A stretch of 64,000 nucleotides of DNA from Hippasteria phrygiana (GCA_037893225.1 JAZGUH010000023.1:198501-262500); one strand, 5' to 3'. Counted from the stretch's first letter, positions 8,233 to 18,722 are shown. Made by a program: numbers and translations. Notes: a model not told the origin generated them from the letters alone.

Positions 8233-8919
8233 ATGTTTATAACTGTAACACAACTTCAAAATGGAGAAGCGCCGCCTCTCCAGACTGTAATAGACAATAC
8301 ATGCGGCAATCTCCATGTCGCCCTCAGAGGCCTCTATTGTGAGGTTGGCTATCACAATGTGGTGTCTTCGTCTGGAATTTTCTTGCGCGATATAACTACC
8401 GGTTCTGGTATTACTAGCCTTCATAAGATTACAGTAAATCCGGGGCTGTATAACTTTGAACAACTAGCAGAGGTTTTCATAAAAGAGATTCCCGGTTTAA
8501 CGATTGAGGAGAACAAAGCAACTGGTCTGATCAAGCTCAATATTCCGGAACGTAATTCGATAAAACTCCCAGGCGATTTACGTCGGATCCTGGGCATTGA
8601 CGAAAAACACTGGATAGATGGAGAATACGAGGGAGATAAACCAACAAAATTTCATGCTTACAAGTGGTTTCATATTCATCTCGACCAACTCTCAACAACC
8701 TCTAATCTCTTTGATGCTGCTCCCTCAACCCTACTGGCGATAGTTCTAGCTGAAGGTGGTGGTGCTATAGACATAACCCCCAACTGCCCTATGTACAAAA
8801 AAATAGAAGCAGGGTATATACACCAATTAAATCTACGAGTGTTAGATGAAGATGGTTCGACAGTGCACAACCTTGGAAAACCAATCACTATAGTTCTTGA
8901 GATTCGGGAAAATGCCTAA
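8233..8919 (+). CDS. Candidate penton/minor capsid protein (single jelly roll)
   Basis: 228 residues from ATG 8233. The sequence alternates short beta strands and turns: GNLHVALRGLYCEVGYHNV, SLHKITVNPGLYNFEQLAEV, then TGLIKLNIPERNSIKLPGDL and RRILGID. The order 'strand, P-G-x-Y, helix, strand, strand, L-G' is what I associate with penton proteins of Polinton/adintovirus-like elements, where the protein forms the pentameric vertices. The C-terminal half contains KFHAYKWFHIHLDQL and ITPNCPMYKKIEAGYIHQ. It is followed by an 8-bp overlap with the next gene, so the two are likely cotranscribed. The alternative is another minor virion protein. Confidence 0.6.
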   Translation: MFITVTQLQNGEAPPLQTVIDNTCGNLHVALRGLYCEVGYHNVVSSSGIFLRDITTGSGITSLHKITVNPGLYNFEQLAEVFIKEIPGLTIEENKATGLIKLNIPERNSIKLPGDLRRILGIDEKHWIDGEYEGDKPTKFHAYKWFHIHLDQLSTTSNLFDAAPSTLLAIVLAEGGGAIDITPNCPMYKKIEAGYIHQLNLRVLDEDGSTVHNLGKPITIVLEIRENA

Positions 8920-9550
8920 GATGCCAACAGCGCCGCCAATCGAGAGGGTATATCCTGAGCTCGAGACGCAGCAAGACGGTGGGTCTAGCTTCCGTCTCAC
9001 TGAAATACGAAAGCTTGAGCGCCGCCTACAGAGCGAGAGAGATGACAGAGCCAGCATGTACAAGAAATACCGCAGAGCTATTAATATCGTCGATGGCATT
9101 GACACCGTTCTGGTCGCATCTAGTCTGGGAATGGGTGCGGCTGGTGTGGGTCTGCTCTCCACAATTATAGCCGCACCTGTTGTCGTTGCGCTCGAGGCGG
9201 CTGCACTCGCGTGTGGGCTTACCGGTATTGCCGGCAAGTACATCTCTCGCCGACTACAAGTGAAAGCCAAAAAACACGACGAGATTCGCGTTCTCGCCCT
9301 ATCCAAGCTAAATAGCATAACGGATGTGATCTCGAACGCGCTCCGAGATGGACACATCTCCCCAGAGGAGTTCAAGCTCGTACTCGACGAGATGGAAAAA
9401 TATAGCCAAATGAAGGCTAATATTCGTGAAAAAACTCGCAAAGCATACGCAGTGCAAAGCGGCGAGGCAGCAAAAAACGAGCTGATGGCCGAGGCCCGCG
9501 CTTCAATAATGAAGGAGCTCGCTGCTGCTGCCAGCCCGACATTGAAATAA
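8912..9550 (+). CDS. 212-residue membrane protein conserved-looking in Polinton-type elements
   Basis: The start is ATG 8912, which overlaps the preceding stop by 8 bp; the longer frame from TTG 8897 is not needed. Residues 30-65 are charged and helical (LTEIRKLERRLQSERDDRAS, MYKKYRRAINIVDGIDTVL). Residues ~70-115 contain two Gly/Ala-rich hydrophobic helices (ASSLGMGAAGVGLLSTIIAA and VVVALEAAALACGLTGIAGK). The C-terminal half is a soluble helical domain (AKKHDEIRVLALSKLNSITD, DGHISPEEFKLVLDEMEKYS). The layout matches hypothetical proteins I recall from invertebrate virus-like elements. Function unknown; it lies last in the plus-strand pair at the element's edge. Confidence 0.7.
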   Translation: MPKMPTAPPIERVYPELETQQDGGSSFRLTEIRKLERRLQSERDDRASMYKKYRRAINIVDGIDTVLVASSLGMGAAGVGLLSTIIAAPVVVALEAAALACGLTGIAGKYISRRLQVKAKKHDEIRVLALSKLNSITDVISNALRDGHISPEEFKLVLDEMEKYSQMKANIREKTRKAYAVQSGEAAKNELMAEARASIMKELAAAASPTLK

Positions 9551-9960
9551 AATGTAGTTGTTTTGCTCTGTTTCGTGTATCAAACACATCCCCTGATCTT
9601 GCAAGAGCGCCTCCGCCTCGATACGATGGGGTTGTGGGTTAGTATGCCCTTGGGTTGGGGCCGGCCTTCCAAGAGGGTGGGACCGCGGGTTGTACGCACA
9701 GCCAGACCCCAAAGGTTGTGCACGCTGACACTACGTGTCGCCTACGCACACAATTGCCCTAGTGTGTTACGATATGCCAGACCACATAGCCATGCTGCTG
9801 GATGGGTATACGATATGCCAGACCACGGTCTAAATGTGGCCTTCAGTAATGGGACTGGGAGCCGTTTTGGCCCAAATAGAGTGGTCTGTCCCCCTGTAAT
9901 GGGTCTGGGAGCCGTTTTTTGCCCAAATAAGTGGTGCATTCGCCCCCCCCCCCCCTGCTG
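9551..9960. other. Element edge: non-coding DNA with direct repeats and a poly-C tract
   Basis: No gene is seen. Two direct repeat pairs are visible: cgatatgccagaccac at ~9769-9784 and ~9810-9825, and a ~45-bp unit (aatgggactgggagccgttt and following) at ~9848-9891 and ~9898-9938. A run of C lies at 9941-9955, after which composition becomes AT-rich. This may be the terminal region of the element, but no inverted partner can be seen because the other end is off-window. Confidence 0.5.
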
Positions 9961-10945
9961 CTAACGAAGGTTCACCTCATTTATCACTACTTGAGGGGAA
10001 TGAGAGTGCATGCTAGATCGAATTCACCTTGGCCTTTCTTTATGGCTTTTAGAGAAAAGCTTTTTTTTTTTAATGATGCAGAGTGCTTTTTAAGGTAATA
10101 CTGAGTATCGCTTTGTGTAGCTCATGTATTTTATATTAGCCAAATGGCGGAACGGTAGTACTGACAATAACAGAAGTAATGATGCTCATCGAATTTCTCA
10201 TTAGTTGAAGGGATTAATGATGCATGCTTGTCTTTATCGCGGCATATTATACAGACATCTTCAGACCAAGATTGTGTTAAAGAACTGGACACAAGTCATC
10301 CTTGAGCAAAATTCCATCAAATGCATCGACATGGCTTTTAGGCGATTTTAATGTCCTGGACATAAACTGAGAGATGGTCGCATTTAATCCTTGCGGCCAA
10401 TATCCTGCCACCAGCGGTGCAGCTAAGGGGGGTGTGGCGTTGGGGGGGGGGGGGGGGGGCGCACGCCTCGCCCCCAGTCGCCCCGCCCCCACTGTAAATT
10501 TCGCAAAGGCAGAAAATAATAGTATCAAGAAAAATAATGTGAGCGTCCCCAACTGTAACATCCATCCCCCACTCTCACGCTATGGCTCTCGCCCTGGCTA
10601 CGCCGCTGCATGCCATCAGTAAGTTTGATTCATTATAAATGGTCACAATTTACATCAGGTACGGTGAAAGAACCGACAAGGGATTGTGGAATCCCGTGAC
10701 TTGTGTTTCACTTAAACAACCCTGCAGCTGCAGTTGACCGTGTTAGTCTACAGAACGATATTAGCGACTATGGTTATCATTTCTGCCATTTTGAAACCAA
10801 AAATTCCACGCCACCAAAACGCAAAGTATTTCTTTACAGTACTTTACCTTTATTGATTCTGAGAATGGTGAAATTCCACTAGGGCTTAACCCTGCGTGCA
10901 GCAATGTGCCTGTTTGATGAGGCAATTGGTTTTTGTATTTTTGTT
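9961..10945. other. AT-rich host spacer, no gene seen
   Basis: AT-rich sequence with short homopolymers, including a poly-G run at ~10441-10459. Open frames here are short and driven by the homopolymer. I see no exon, RNA gene or clear repeat boundary. Confidence 0.4.
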
Positions 10946-12114
10946 AATTGGGTCATTCCACCAGGTTGGGACACAGTGTGTGACATTTATCCATATCTTT
11001 AAAAGTACTATTACATTTGATTCAGTTATTTCATGTAACATCAGTCTTTGGGTGGGAAATATTTTTGAAAGTTTTAAATCATGTAAATTATATTTTACCA
11101 AAAATATGATTAAAAACATGCTTCAGTTTGACATAACCAGTTTGACGTAACAGGACACGTCCATATTTCTATTTTTGTCTTTTTTCAACACTTTAAATAT
11201 ACATATGGGAAATTCACCATGTGTACTAATTGAAAGATATACTATGCAACACAAGAACACTTTCTTTATGGTAGTCAGTGTCCAAATATAGCAGAGACAG
11301 CAAAAACAGACGTGAGAGTGGACGTAACATGGACACTGTGTCCACTGTTACGTCCACACATGCATGTTTTTATTGTTCTTGCTGTTTCTGAGCTATTTGG
11401 ACACTGGCAACCATAACAAAAAGTGTTTTCTGGTAGCATTGGGTGTCTTTTAGTTAGTACATATAGTAAGTTGCATTATTATTTATTTAATGACGAAAAA
11501 TTAAGGCAGTCTGGACGTAACATTTAGTACTAACATGGTGTGACATGAAAATGGACATTTCCATTTTGTAACATTTTCAACATTTATATAAATAATTATG
11601 CAAACTCACTCTGTATACTAATTACAAAACACAAACTGCAACACAAAAAACATTTGTTATGATATTCAATATCCAAATGCAGCACAACAGCAGAAATATA
11701 TGTATGGTCATGGTCTAACATGGTGTCCATGTTACGTCTGCACCGATTCTTCAAATTCTTGCTATTTGTGCTATGTTTGGACACTGACTGCCGTAAAAAG
11801 GTGTTTCATTGTTGCATAGTGTGTCTTTTAATTATTGTACATAATAAATTTTACATATTTATTTATTAAAGTGTTAAAAAACCACACAAATTTAAATGTT
11901 GGACACGGTGTCCATGTTACGTCTATTTTACATACAAAAAAACACACTTTTTATCATATTTTTGTAAAAATATAACTTACATGATTAAAACTTTCTCAAA
12001 TAATCTCACACCCAAAGATGGATGTCACATGAAATAACTGAATTAAATGTAATGATGGTTTTAATGATATGGTCATATACACACTGTGTCCCAACCTGGT
12101 GGAATGACCCAATT
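10946..12114. mobile_element. 1.17-kb MITE with terminal inverted repeats and two internal palindromes
   Basis: The ends are inverted copies: aattgggtcattccaccagg at 10946 and its complement ending at 12114. The inverted similarity extends ~165 bp inward through the gggacacagtgtg and atgtaaatta blocks. A TA flanks both sides (gttaATTGGG and CCCAATtacg), compatible with a TA target duplication. The interior holds two similar palindromic units, ~11160-11520 and ~11570-11900, each centred on a tggacgtaacatggacac / gtgtccatgttacgtc core. No coding capacity. Confidence 0.8.
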
Positions 12115-12549
12115 ACGTAAACACCTTTGGGCCAATTCCGCTCAAACTTCATGTAATCCTCAATCGAACCCACTAGTCTGAGGGCCTCTAGTCACCTTTT
12201 ATGTCGAAATTACTAACAAGCCAAACCGACCAGAAGAAAAAAGGGCTAATAGCAAAGCCCCATTGGTTTGTGTACAAATCCCATTCATTGTACGTCATTT
12301 GAGCTGGCGGCGTAGTCGGTTATCATAAAGGAAACTATCAATCATTCTACTGCTAGCCCAGTGACAGACGGTCAACAACAGCTGCTTTCACCTACACAAA
12401 AGGCTATGTCATGCATGTCCATGCTTTAAAAAGTGCCTTCCGGAGCAGCACCTTGGTGCGTCCGAGTCATTTTTGGGGAGGTGTCTGAGCTCTCATAGTG
12501 CAGAGGGCATGTTTATCTCATTTAAAAATGCTCTTTCTATATAACGATC
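12115..12549. other. Spacer without recognised genes
   Basis: Mixed-composition DNA between the MITE and the LINE fragment. I see no long open frame, splice-flanked exon or repeat boundary. Confidence 0.35.
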
Positions 12550-12955
12550 GAGAGATATACGCTATATCAAAGATGAGCTGGAGCCGTCCCGCGGGTTAAC
12601 AGCTCAATCAAGCGTGACATCAGTAAGACAAAAAACCTGTACAACAGTGCAAGAAAATACTGCTCATCATCTCGATGGGGAAGATTCAAGAAATTTCGCA
12701 GACAAGTTGACAAGAAAATACTACAGGCACACAAGTCATATCAGGGACATTATTGGGGACAATCTCAAAACTGATAATACAAAACCATTCTGGAATTTTA
12801 TCAAATCTAAAAAACGGAAAGTGTCCGGGATTTCTCCAACCCAGGTTGATGACCGTGTACTTTCCAGTGCCAAAAAGACAAGGCACTCAACCGTCAGTTC
12901 TGTTCTGTATTCACAATTGAGAAGGAAGCCCAGCCCACTTTAAAACTCAGTTACA
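12550..12955 (+). pseudogene. LINE (non-LTR retrotransposon) ORF2 fragment, frameshifted
   Basis: Read across frames, this stretch gives the linker between endonuclease and reverse transcriptase that is common in LINE ORF2: a basic segment around KKFRRQVDKK, then RDIIGDNLKTDNTKPFWNF, then IKSKKRKVSGISP. Reading has to shift frame near 12690 and again near 12885, and both the endonuclease and the RT core are missing. It is a short dead copy. Confidence 0.65.
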
Positions 12956-13010
12956 ACCAGTGCCCCCATGGCAGCGTTTAATACCTGCACGGCATGCATT
13001 CAGATACACA

Positions 13011-13121
13011 CTGTTAAAACGCTGTTTAAACTTGTTAACCCCTTGCGTACCAACTGGTTGTTTAAGCAGGGCAAATGAACAATCCGGGGTTGTTTAAAAA
13101 AGTTAAACAGCGTTTTAACAG
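13011..13121. mobile_element. 111-bp MITE with near-perfect inverted ends
   Basis: CTGTTAAAACGCTGTTTAA starts at 13011 and its exact complement ends at 13121. The loop contains a ccccttgcgtac string that also marks the TTAA family described elsewhere in the window. No coding capacity. Confidence 0.75.
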
Positions 13122-13204
13122 CGACAGATAAATCACTCGCCACGACTTGATAATGTCGCTAAAACATTGTTGTTCAAGTTACTGAATACATTATACCCAC
13201 TTAC

Positions 13205-13547
13205 CTGGAGTGTCAGATGTGTTGGTTTCAAGCCATACGAGGGATGGTAAATTTAGTCCAGTAACGCCCGTATAAATCTTGTCAATATACTTCACGATAA
13301 ATTCAAGTTCCTCGGAGCTTTTTACCTTAGCCAATGCGCCGCGATTGCCGTGATAGCTTAAACTCTGACAGTATGTCTTGGCGTTTGTGTAAGATAGTTG
13401 TTCGGGAAAATACCGGTAGCAATATTGTCGATTTTCAGTCCATTGGAATTTGCATGGTGAACATGTTGCTTGAATAGGCACGATCACGGCCGATGTAAGA
13501 AAAACGGTAATACATGCCCACATCGCCATGGTGGATAACTGCTTCAT
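13205..13547 (-). CDS. First coding exon of a secreted C-type-lectin-like protein (orphan exon)
   Basis: ATG 13547 opens a signal peptide (MWACITVFLTSAVIVPIQA, cleavage before TCSPC). After it come CKFQW, QYCYRYF, then LSYTNAKTYCQSLSYHGN, ALAKVKSSEELEFIVKYI and LVWLETNTSD. These are the first two cysteines, the 'W/Y-x-x-A-x-x-x-C' helix and the opening of the long loop of a C-type lectin domain. A good donor (CTCCAG|GTAAGT) ends the exon in phase 1 at 13205. The C-terminal half of the domain, with its conserved WxD and last cysteines, is not found between 13204 and 9960. It must lie beyond the viral element or be lost. Innate-immune or recognition lectins have this layout, but the role is unknown. 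Confidence 0.7.
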
Positions 13548-13689
13548 TTTCTCAAGGCAATTAACGTGCAGAATGACGGGCGCCTCTTATACGTAACACA
13601 ACGGCCGTGAAAAGGGATACTCTGCCTTATTGCGCCCAATTGGGCTACAATAAACGTCCGTCCTAAAATTGCTATTGGAAACATCATTC

Positions 13690-13930
13690 AACAGTACACT
13701 GCAATAACAGTGTTTAGCAATTAAACACTTGTCTATAAACACTTTCTTGCTATCAGTTTGTAAACACGTTTACATACTAAACATGCGTATTGACGGATAG
13801 TGTTTAGCCATTGAACATTGATGTTTATGAATTGGACACGTAGGTCTATAAATGTTTAGCTTCTAAACATGTTTACAAACCGATATCAAGATAGTTTTAA
13901 TTGCTAAACACAGTTTTAAGAGTGTAGCTA
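13690..13930. mobile_element. ~240-bp MITE with TTTAGCAATTAAA-type inverted ends
   Basis: acagtgtttagcaattaaac near 13708 is mirrored by ttttaattgctaaacacag near 13896-13915. Inner parts (cagtttgtaaacacgtttac and gtttacaaaccgatat) also pair. Non-coding and palindromic. Confidence 0.6.
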
Positions 13931-14372
13931 GAATATAATGTACACGACCATCCTTTGAAAATGCGTTGTTTGTCTGAAAATCATTGATTAAAATCATTTC
14001 GTGGACGCGAGGCATGGTTCCAAAAAAGTCGGACCGTTAAAATTTGAGGATTTCAGGGCACAAATTGCCTTGAAATCCTCCAAAATTTAATCTGTTTAGT
14101 TAGTTACCTTCCCTATTTCCAAAGTCCGAGTATAAAAAAATGTGTCATAATGTGTAACAATGACGGAGAAATGTGGGGAAAGAAACCGACGGAAGTATTG
14201 GCATCTGGACATTCAGACTGGCGCCGCACATAGTACAGCCTGTATGGAACCAACGCGCTATAGACCAAGGGCACTAGTCTGAATTCCAACGGTCCGACAT
14301 TTCCGACGCAAATTCGCAAATTTGATTTTCAGACAAACCGCACTTTGAAGGGATGGTCGTGTATATTATCAT
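13931..14372. mobile_element. ~440-bp MITE with inverted ends
   Basis: tataatgtacacgaccatcc at ~13935 and its complement ggatggtcgtgtatattat at ~14351-14369 bound the unit. The similarity extends inward through the tttgtctgaaaatca / tgattttcagacaaa block. An inner palindrome surrounds tttgaggatttcagg / ccttgaaatcctccaaa. The open frame inside is incidental. Confidence 0.65.
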
Positions 14373-14731
14373 TTTCTACTTTTGAATGATCTTTCCAACC
14401 TAGCCCAATTGAGAAAATTCACTTAATTGATAGGTAATTGCGTACTGTGACAACAGCTTTATTAAACCTACCCACTGCAAGCCTCCCCCACAAATAATAA
14501 ACAACAGAAAATCCGGGCTGAAGAATACAAAACAGTTAGGTACTTCACATCAATGGAGTACATAGTTACCTGATTTATGTATGTGGCAGGAGGATAAATT
14601 AAGATGTATATTCACCAAAGGCATTTGATTTGCATCTGGAGTCAAGCCATGACAGCTTTGCCGTTCTACCTATTTTGTGTGTTTGAAAAATACATTTGCT
14701 ACTACAATAGTAAAATGGTTAGAGTTTGTAA

Positions 14732-16723
14732 AAATTAGTGCAGGGACTCAAAACCGAATTTTCGGTTATTCGAACTGGCTTCTTCGAACTGGCTTCTTCA
14801 AACCGGTTTGGTATTTTGAAACCGAATATTCGAAACCAAAAATAGAAAAAGGGAAGCTTCCTTCTAACGATATCTGCGCAAACAAATAAATAGATAAATA
14901 AAGTTGTTCATTTTGAAATTCTCATTTTAATTGATTCCGAAAAAATCATTTGTCAGTCTATTTGAACTTTTCCTAAACTGGTCCGGAGGTTATTGTTCCG
15001 CTCAATTGGGCATCAATTACTTGTCAGTGTCTTGTTATAGGAGACTGTCCAGACGGTACCCGCAAGACTCCTGCTTCTGTGTAGTAGCAAAGCCGCGATC
15101 ATCAAAGAACAATGACGCCATGCCGAAACCGTTTGTGTTTGGCGAACTTGGGCACTATGAGACCGCAACTGTTGGACTCTAATAAAAGGACTGACACCCC
15201 CCCCCCCCCGTAAAAAAAAGTTGTTGGAGATCATTTTAAGCAGTTCGCGTAGCTTTTATTAGAAAATTGTGTGGCTTTCGGTGATGTTCATTAACTTCAA
15301 TAGCATGTATTTTGGTTTTCTTATTACAAGAAATATAATAGACACAACAACTGCATTTCCCCTGACTTCATTATTTCTCTCAGTAATCCCCCTGACTTCA
15401 TTATTTTGCCCTTTCCCCAAGTTGCGTAAAATAATATCTCTGCTGGGGAGAAATAATCTCTCTGCTGGGGAGAAATAATCTCTCTGCTGGAGAGAAATAA
15501 TCTCTCTGCTGGGGAGAAATAATCTCTCTGCTGGGGAGAAATAATCTCTCTGCTGGGGAGAAATAATCTCTCTGCTGGGGAAAATAATCTCTCTGCTGGG
15601 GAGAAATAATCTCTCTGCTGGGGAGAAATAATCTCTCTGCTGGGGAGAAATAATCTCTCTGCTGGGGGGGAAATAATCTCTCTGCTGGGGAGAAAAATCT
15701 CTCTGCTGGGGAGAACGCCACGATCCTTTTGTAGAGCCTGTCAATCAAAACCTACTCTTAACAGTCATCAAAGCCATACGCCGTCTCCATAACAGTTAGG
15801 CCGGTTTCCAGATGATGAATGGTTTAATGCGGGGTGCGCCCGTTAAATTGTTGATGATTGGTCGACGGGCTGAAGCAATGCCTGGGAACTGGAATGTACA
15901 TCAAAGGAAACCGGCTTAACTGTAACTGTTATGGAGACGGCGTATGGCTTTGATGACTGTGAAGAATAGATTTTAATTGACAGGCTCTACAAAACTCGTG
16001 GCGTTCTCCCCAGCAGAGAGATTATTTCTCCCCAGCAGAGAGATTATTTCCCCCCAGCAGAGAGAAATTATTTCTCCCCAGCAGAGAGATTATTTTACGC
16101 AACTTGGGGAAAGGGCAAAATAATGAAGTCAGGGGGATTACTGAGAGAAATAATGAAGTCAGGGGAAATACAGTTATTGTGTCTATCATATGTCTTGTAA
16201 TAGAACAACCAAAATACATGCTATTGAAGTTAATGAACATTACCGAAAGCCACACAATTTTCTAATAAAAGCTACGCGAACTGCTTAAAATGATCGCCAA
16301 CAACTTTTTTACGGGGGATGTCAGTCCTCTTATTAGAGTCCAACAGTTGCGGTCTCATATTTCGCCAAACACAAACGGTTTCGGCATGGCGTCATTGTTC
16401 TTTGATGATCGCGGCTTTGCTACTACACAGAAGCCGGAGTCTTGCGGTTACCGTCTGGAGATCGAGTCTCCTATAACAAGACACTGACAAGTATTGATGC
16501 CCAATTGAGCGGAACAATAACATCCAGAGCTGTTTAGGAATCAATTAAAATGAGAATTTCAAAATGTACAACTTTTTTTCTTTTTTTTGCGCAGATATCG
16601 TGAAAAAGGAAGCTTCCCTTTTTTTATTTTTGGTTTCGAATATTCGGTTTCAAAATACCAAACCGGTTTGAAGAAGCCAATTCTAATAACCGAAAATTCG
16701 GTTTTGAGTCCCTGCACTAATTT
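14732..16723. mobile_element. 2-kb foldback element with long inverted arms and internal minisatellite
   Basis: The ends are inverted copies, ttagtgcagggactcaaaac at 14735 and its complement ending near 16720. The arms (~1,075 and ~820 bp) remain complementary almost to the centre (gccatacgccgtctccataa at ~15771; its complement at ~15930), leaving a loop of ~90 bp. Each arm carries a minisatellite: ~14 copies of ctctgctggggagaaataat at ~15433-15713 on the left and only ~4 copies at ~16010-16092 on the right. The terminal CAGGGACTC recalls hAT ends, but I found no convincing target duplication. No transposase is encoded. Confidence 0.8.
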
Positions 16724-18457
16724 AGGTACAGGTACTATAATTTGAGCAACTTAAATCATTTGTATATAATCACTGTTAGTAATACAAGGGAAACAAATAT
16801 CACAATGTAAAGAGGGACACCGGCCCCCACATTTATGGAATCACCCATGTCTTTGACGTCAGTCGTATAAAAGATAGAAGTCCCATTTCAGTGCTTTTTT
16901 TTAAGTGTAATTTTGCTTAGGCCTACATCAGCGCAGACTAAGTACCAAATTTATTTCAAATTATTTCTAAATCATTAGTCGGCAACAACTTGTTACACAC
17001 AACATAGCCCGTGGTGAATATATAATATGTACCACGTGCAGTTTTAAATTGGCGTATCCATTGTTCGAAAGATGACCTAATTTATTCCGCCGGATTTTGG
17101 TGCTAAAAAATTAAATTTAATTAAAAAGCGCGGGAGGGGGGTTAAGTAGCAGTTGTGAAGCGTTTGCGTTTTAAAAAAGAAAAGAAAATGCAGAATGGCA
17201 ATTGCAAGTTACCCACCCCCCCCCCCCCCCCCCCCCCCCCCCCGCCGCCCTCCACGCCTCCCCCCCCCCCCCCCCTCACCCCCAGGGGATGCGCCACCGG
17301 TATACTTGCATCAGGCCGTTTGTTTATTATGTACTTGGTTTCTGAAAAATCCACGTGATTGCTGCCCTCTAGTGTCTTAATTTAGAGAATGAAAAACAAC
17401 AAAAAAACAGTAGGTCAGAGTAAAAATGGCCGCGCGCTTCACGTCATCACGGGACAAAAATTTTCTTTAAAAACCGGACTCAGAACTTCCTAAATTAAAA
17501 CAATTTGTCCCCCAAATATTGGATTTACATGTAAGTGTGGATATTTATCTCTCTCATGGCCATTTTTGTGGAATATACGGAGTAATTTCTATAGGAAAAA
17601 TGGAAAAATATATTTATTTAGTGTGGCGACTTCAACCGTGACCTATATGTACATACAGTATGTACCTAGCATAGTCAAAGCATGTGTTCTTATTCAGCCA
17701 TAGACCTTATCGCAAATACCGCCTGGATGAGACGTCACTAGGGAAAGATTTTACTTTAGTACCCCCCACCAAAATCGGTCAAGAACAGCAAAATCTTGGA
17801 AAATAACCAACCCTCCTTGATAACAACCGTCTAAACATGTGGCACAACCTGTTATTTCAAGATTTATGTCAGCAAAATCTGTAAAAAATGAGGAAGAAAT
17901 CAACATGTATGTGAACACTTTGAGTGATTTTACATATGTGCCAAGAACTTCTAACACAGAAAACACAAACTTTCTTCCCCTATATTGCACTAAAGCAAAG
18001 GAGTTGCCTTTCTTTGACATGTTTGACCCTTAATTTTGCAAAAAAACAAATGTTTCACGTTTGGGTTTTCAAAAAAAAGGAGAAAGAGGGGCTTTTTCAA
18101 GATGGCCGTCATTTAAAAAAAGATCTGGCAACCGTTGGGGTTTCCCTGTTCAAAGACGCATTAAAAATAAAATAAAGAGACACTGAACATATTTAGTGTT
18201 TTTTAGTGTGTCTGTAGCACCATACCAGTTAAAAAAAAACAGAAAAAATTCCGACTCGCAAGTATTTATTTTTCGATTGACTGGTTGACATTTTGGTAAA
18301 AAAAAAAAAATCCAGGCGGCCTTCAAAAAGGAAGCGGGCGGGGACGCGAAACATGTTTTTTTTCTTTTATTTAGCCTTATAAGTAAAACACAATCTGTTA
18401 TGCTGTAGTGTTGGGATTTTAAGGGGTCCACTATATGGCAAATCTTTATTACTTTTT

Positions 18458-18722
18458 GTACACGATTGGTAATTCTCAATTTTTTAAAACTAATTATTAC
18501 GAAATACCTTACTAGACTAAGTTAACAGTAGTCTCAATCATCCCGTGAAATGATGGCACCAGGTGTGCTGTTGTTGTCAAGAAAAGTGGAAATTTATATC
18601 GTTTTCCAACGATTTCCAGCTGGAAAACTCTGAACAGGTCAGTGGAATGATATTTCCTATAAAATACCCCCAAATCCGCCCATTTCTGAAAATGGCAACA
18701 ATGACCAATCATGTACACTACA
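18458..18722. mobile_element. MITE of the GTACAxGATTGGT family
   Basis: gtacacgattggtaattctc near 18459 and the inverted end ccaatcatgtacactac near 18705-18721. The same family recurs at ~26963-27236, at 45813-46299 (with an insertion) and, truncated, at ~47170-47510. Shared internal text includes ccaacgattgcc-type palindromes and gtggaaatttatatcgtttt. Confidence 0.65.

Larger units (their letters stand above)
1..9960. mobile_element. Polinton/Maverick (adintovirus-like) integrated element, partial
   Basis: The block combines a DDE integrase, an A32-type packaging ATPase, a candidate double-jelly-roll major capsid protein, a candidate penton and several small membrane proteins, a set typical of Polinton/Maverick elements and adintoviruses. 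Genes abut or overlap by a few bases and none is interrupted by stops or frameshifts. Base composition is visibly more G+C-rich than the AT-rich DNA to the right. The left end is outside the window. The right boundary is placed at the poly-C tract near 9941-9955, where coding ends and host-like DNA begins, but I could not identify a terminal inverted repeat or 6-bp target duplication. No protein-primed polymerase B is visible, so it must lie to the left if present. The intact frames suggest a young insertion; a chimeric assembly is the alternative. Confidence 0.8.

Noticed and set aside
14113..14319. 68-codon minus-strand frame
   Set aside because: Lies within a MITE with inverted ends at ~13935 and ~14369; not genic.
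15433..15713. Regularly spaced repeats that might suggest a CRISPR array
   Set aside because: Units are contiguous with no unique spacers, and the host is an animal genome.
15259..15748. Two overlapping minus-strand frames rich in Arg-Asp-Tyr-Phe repeats
   Set aside because: They read through the 20-bp minisatellite of the foldback element; no start context or neighbours.
17142..17380. Proline- and glycine-rich frames
   Set aside because: Translations of poly-C/poly-G tracts that differ in length between the two duplicated units.
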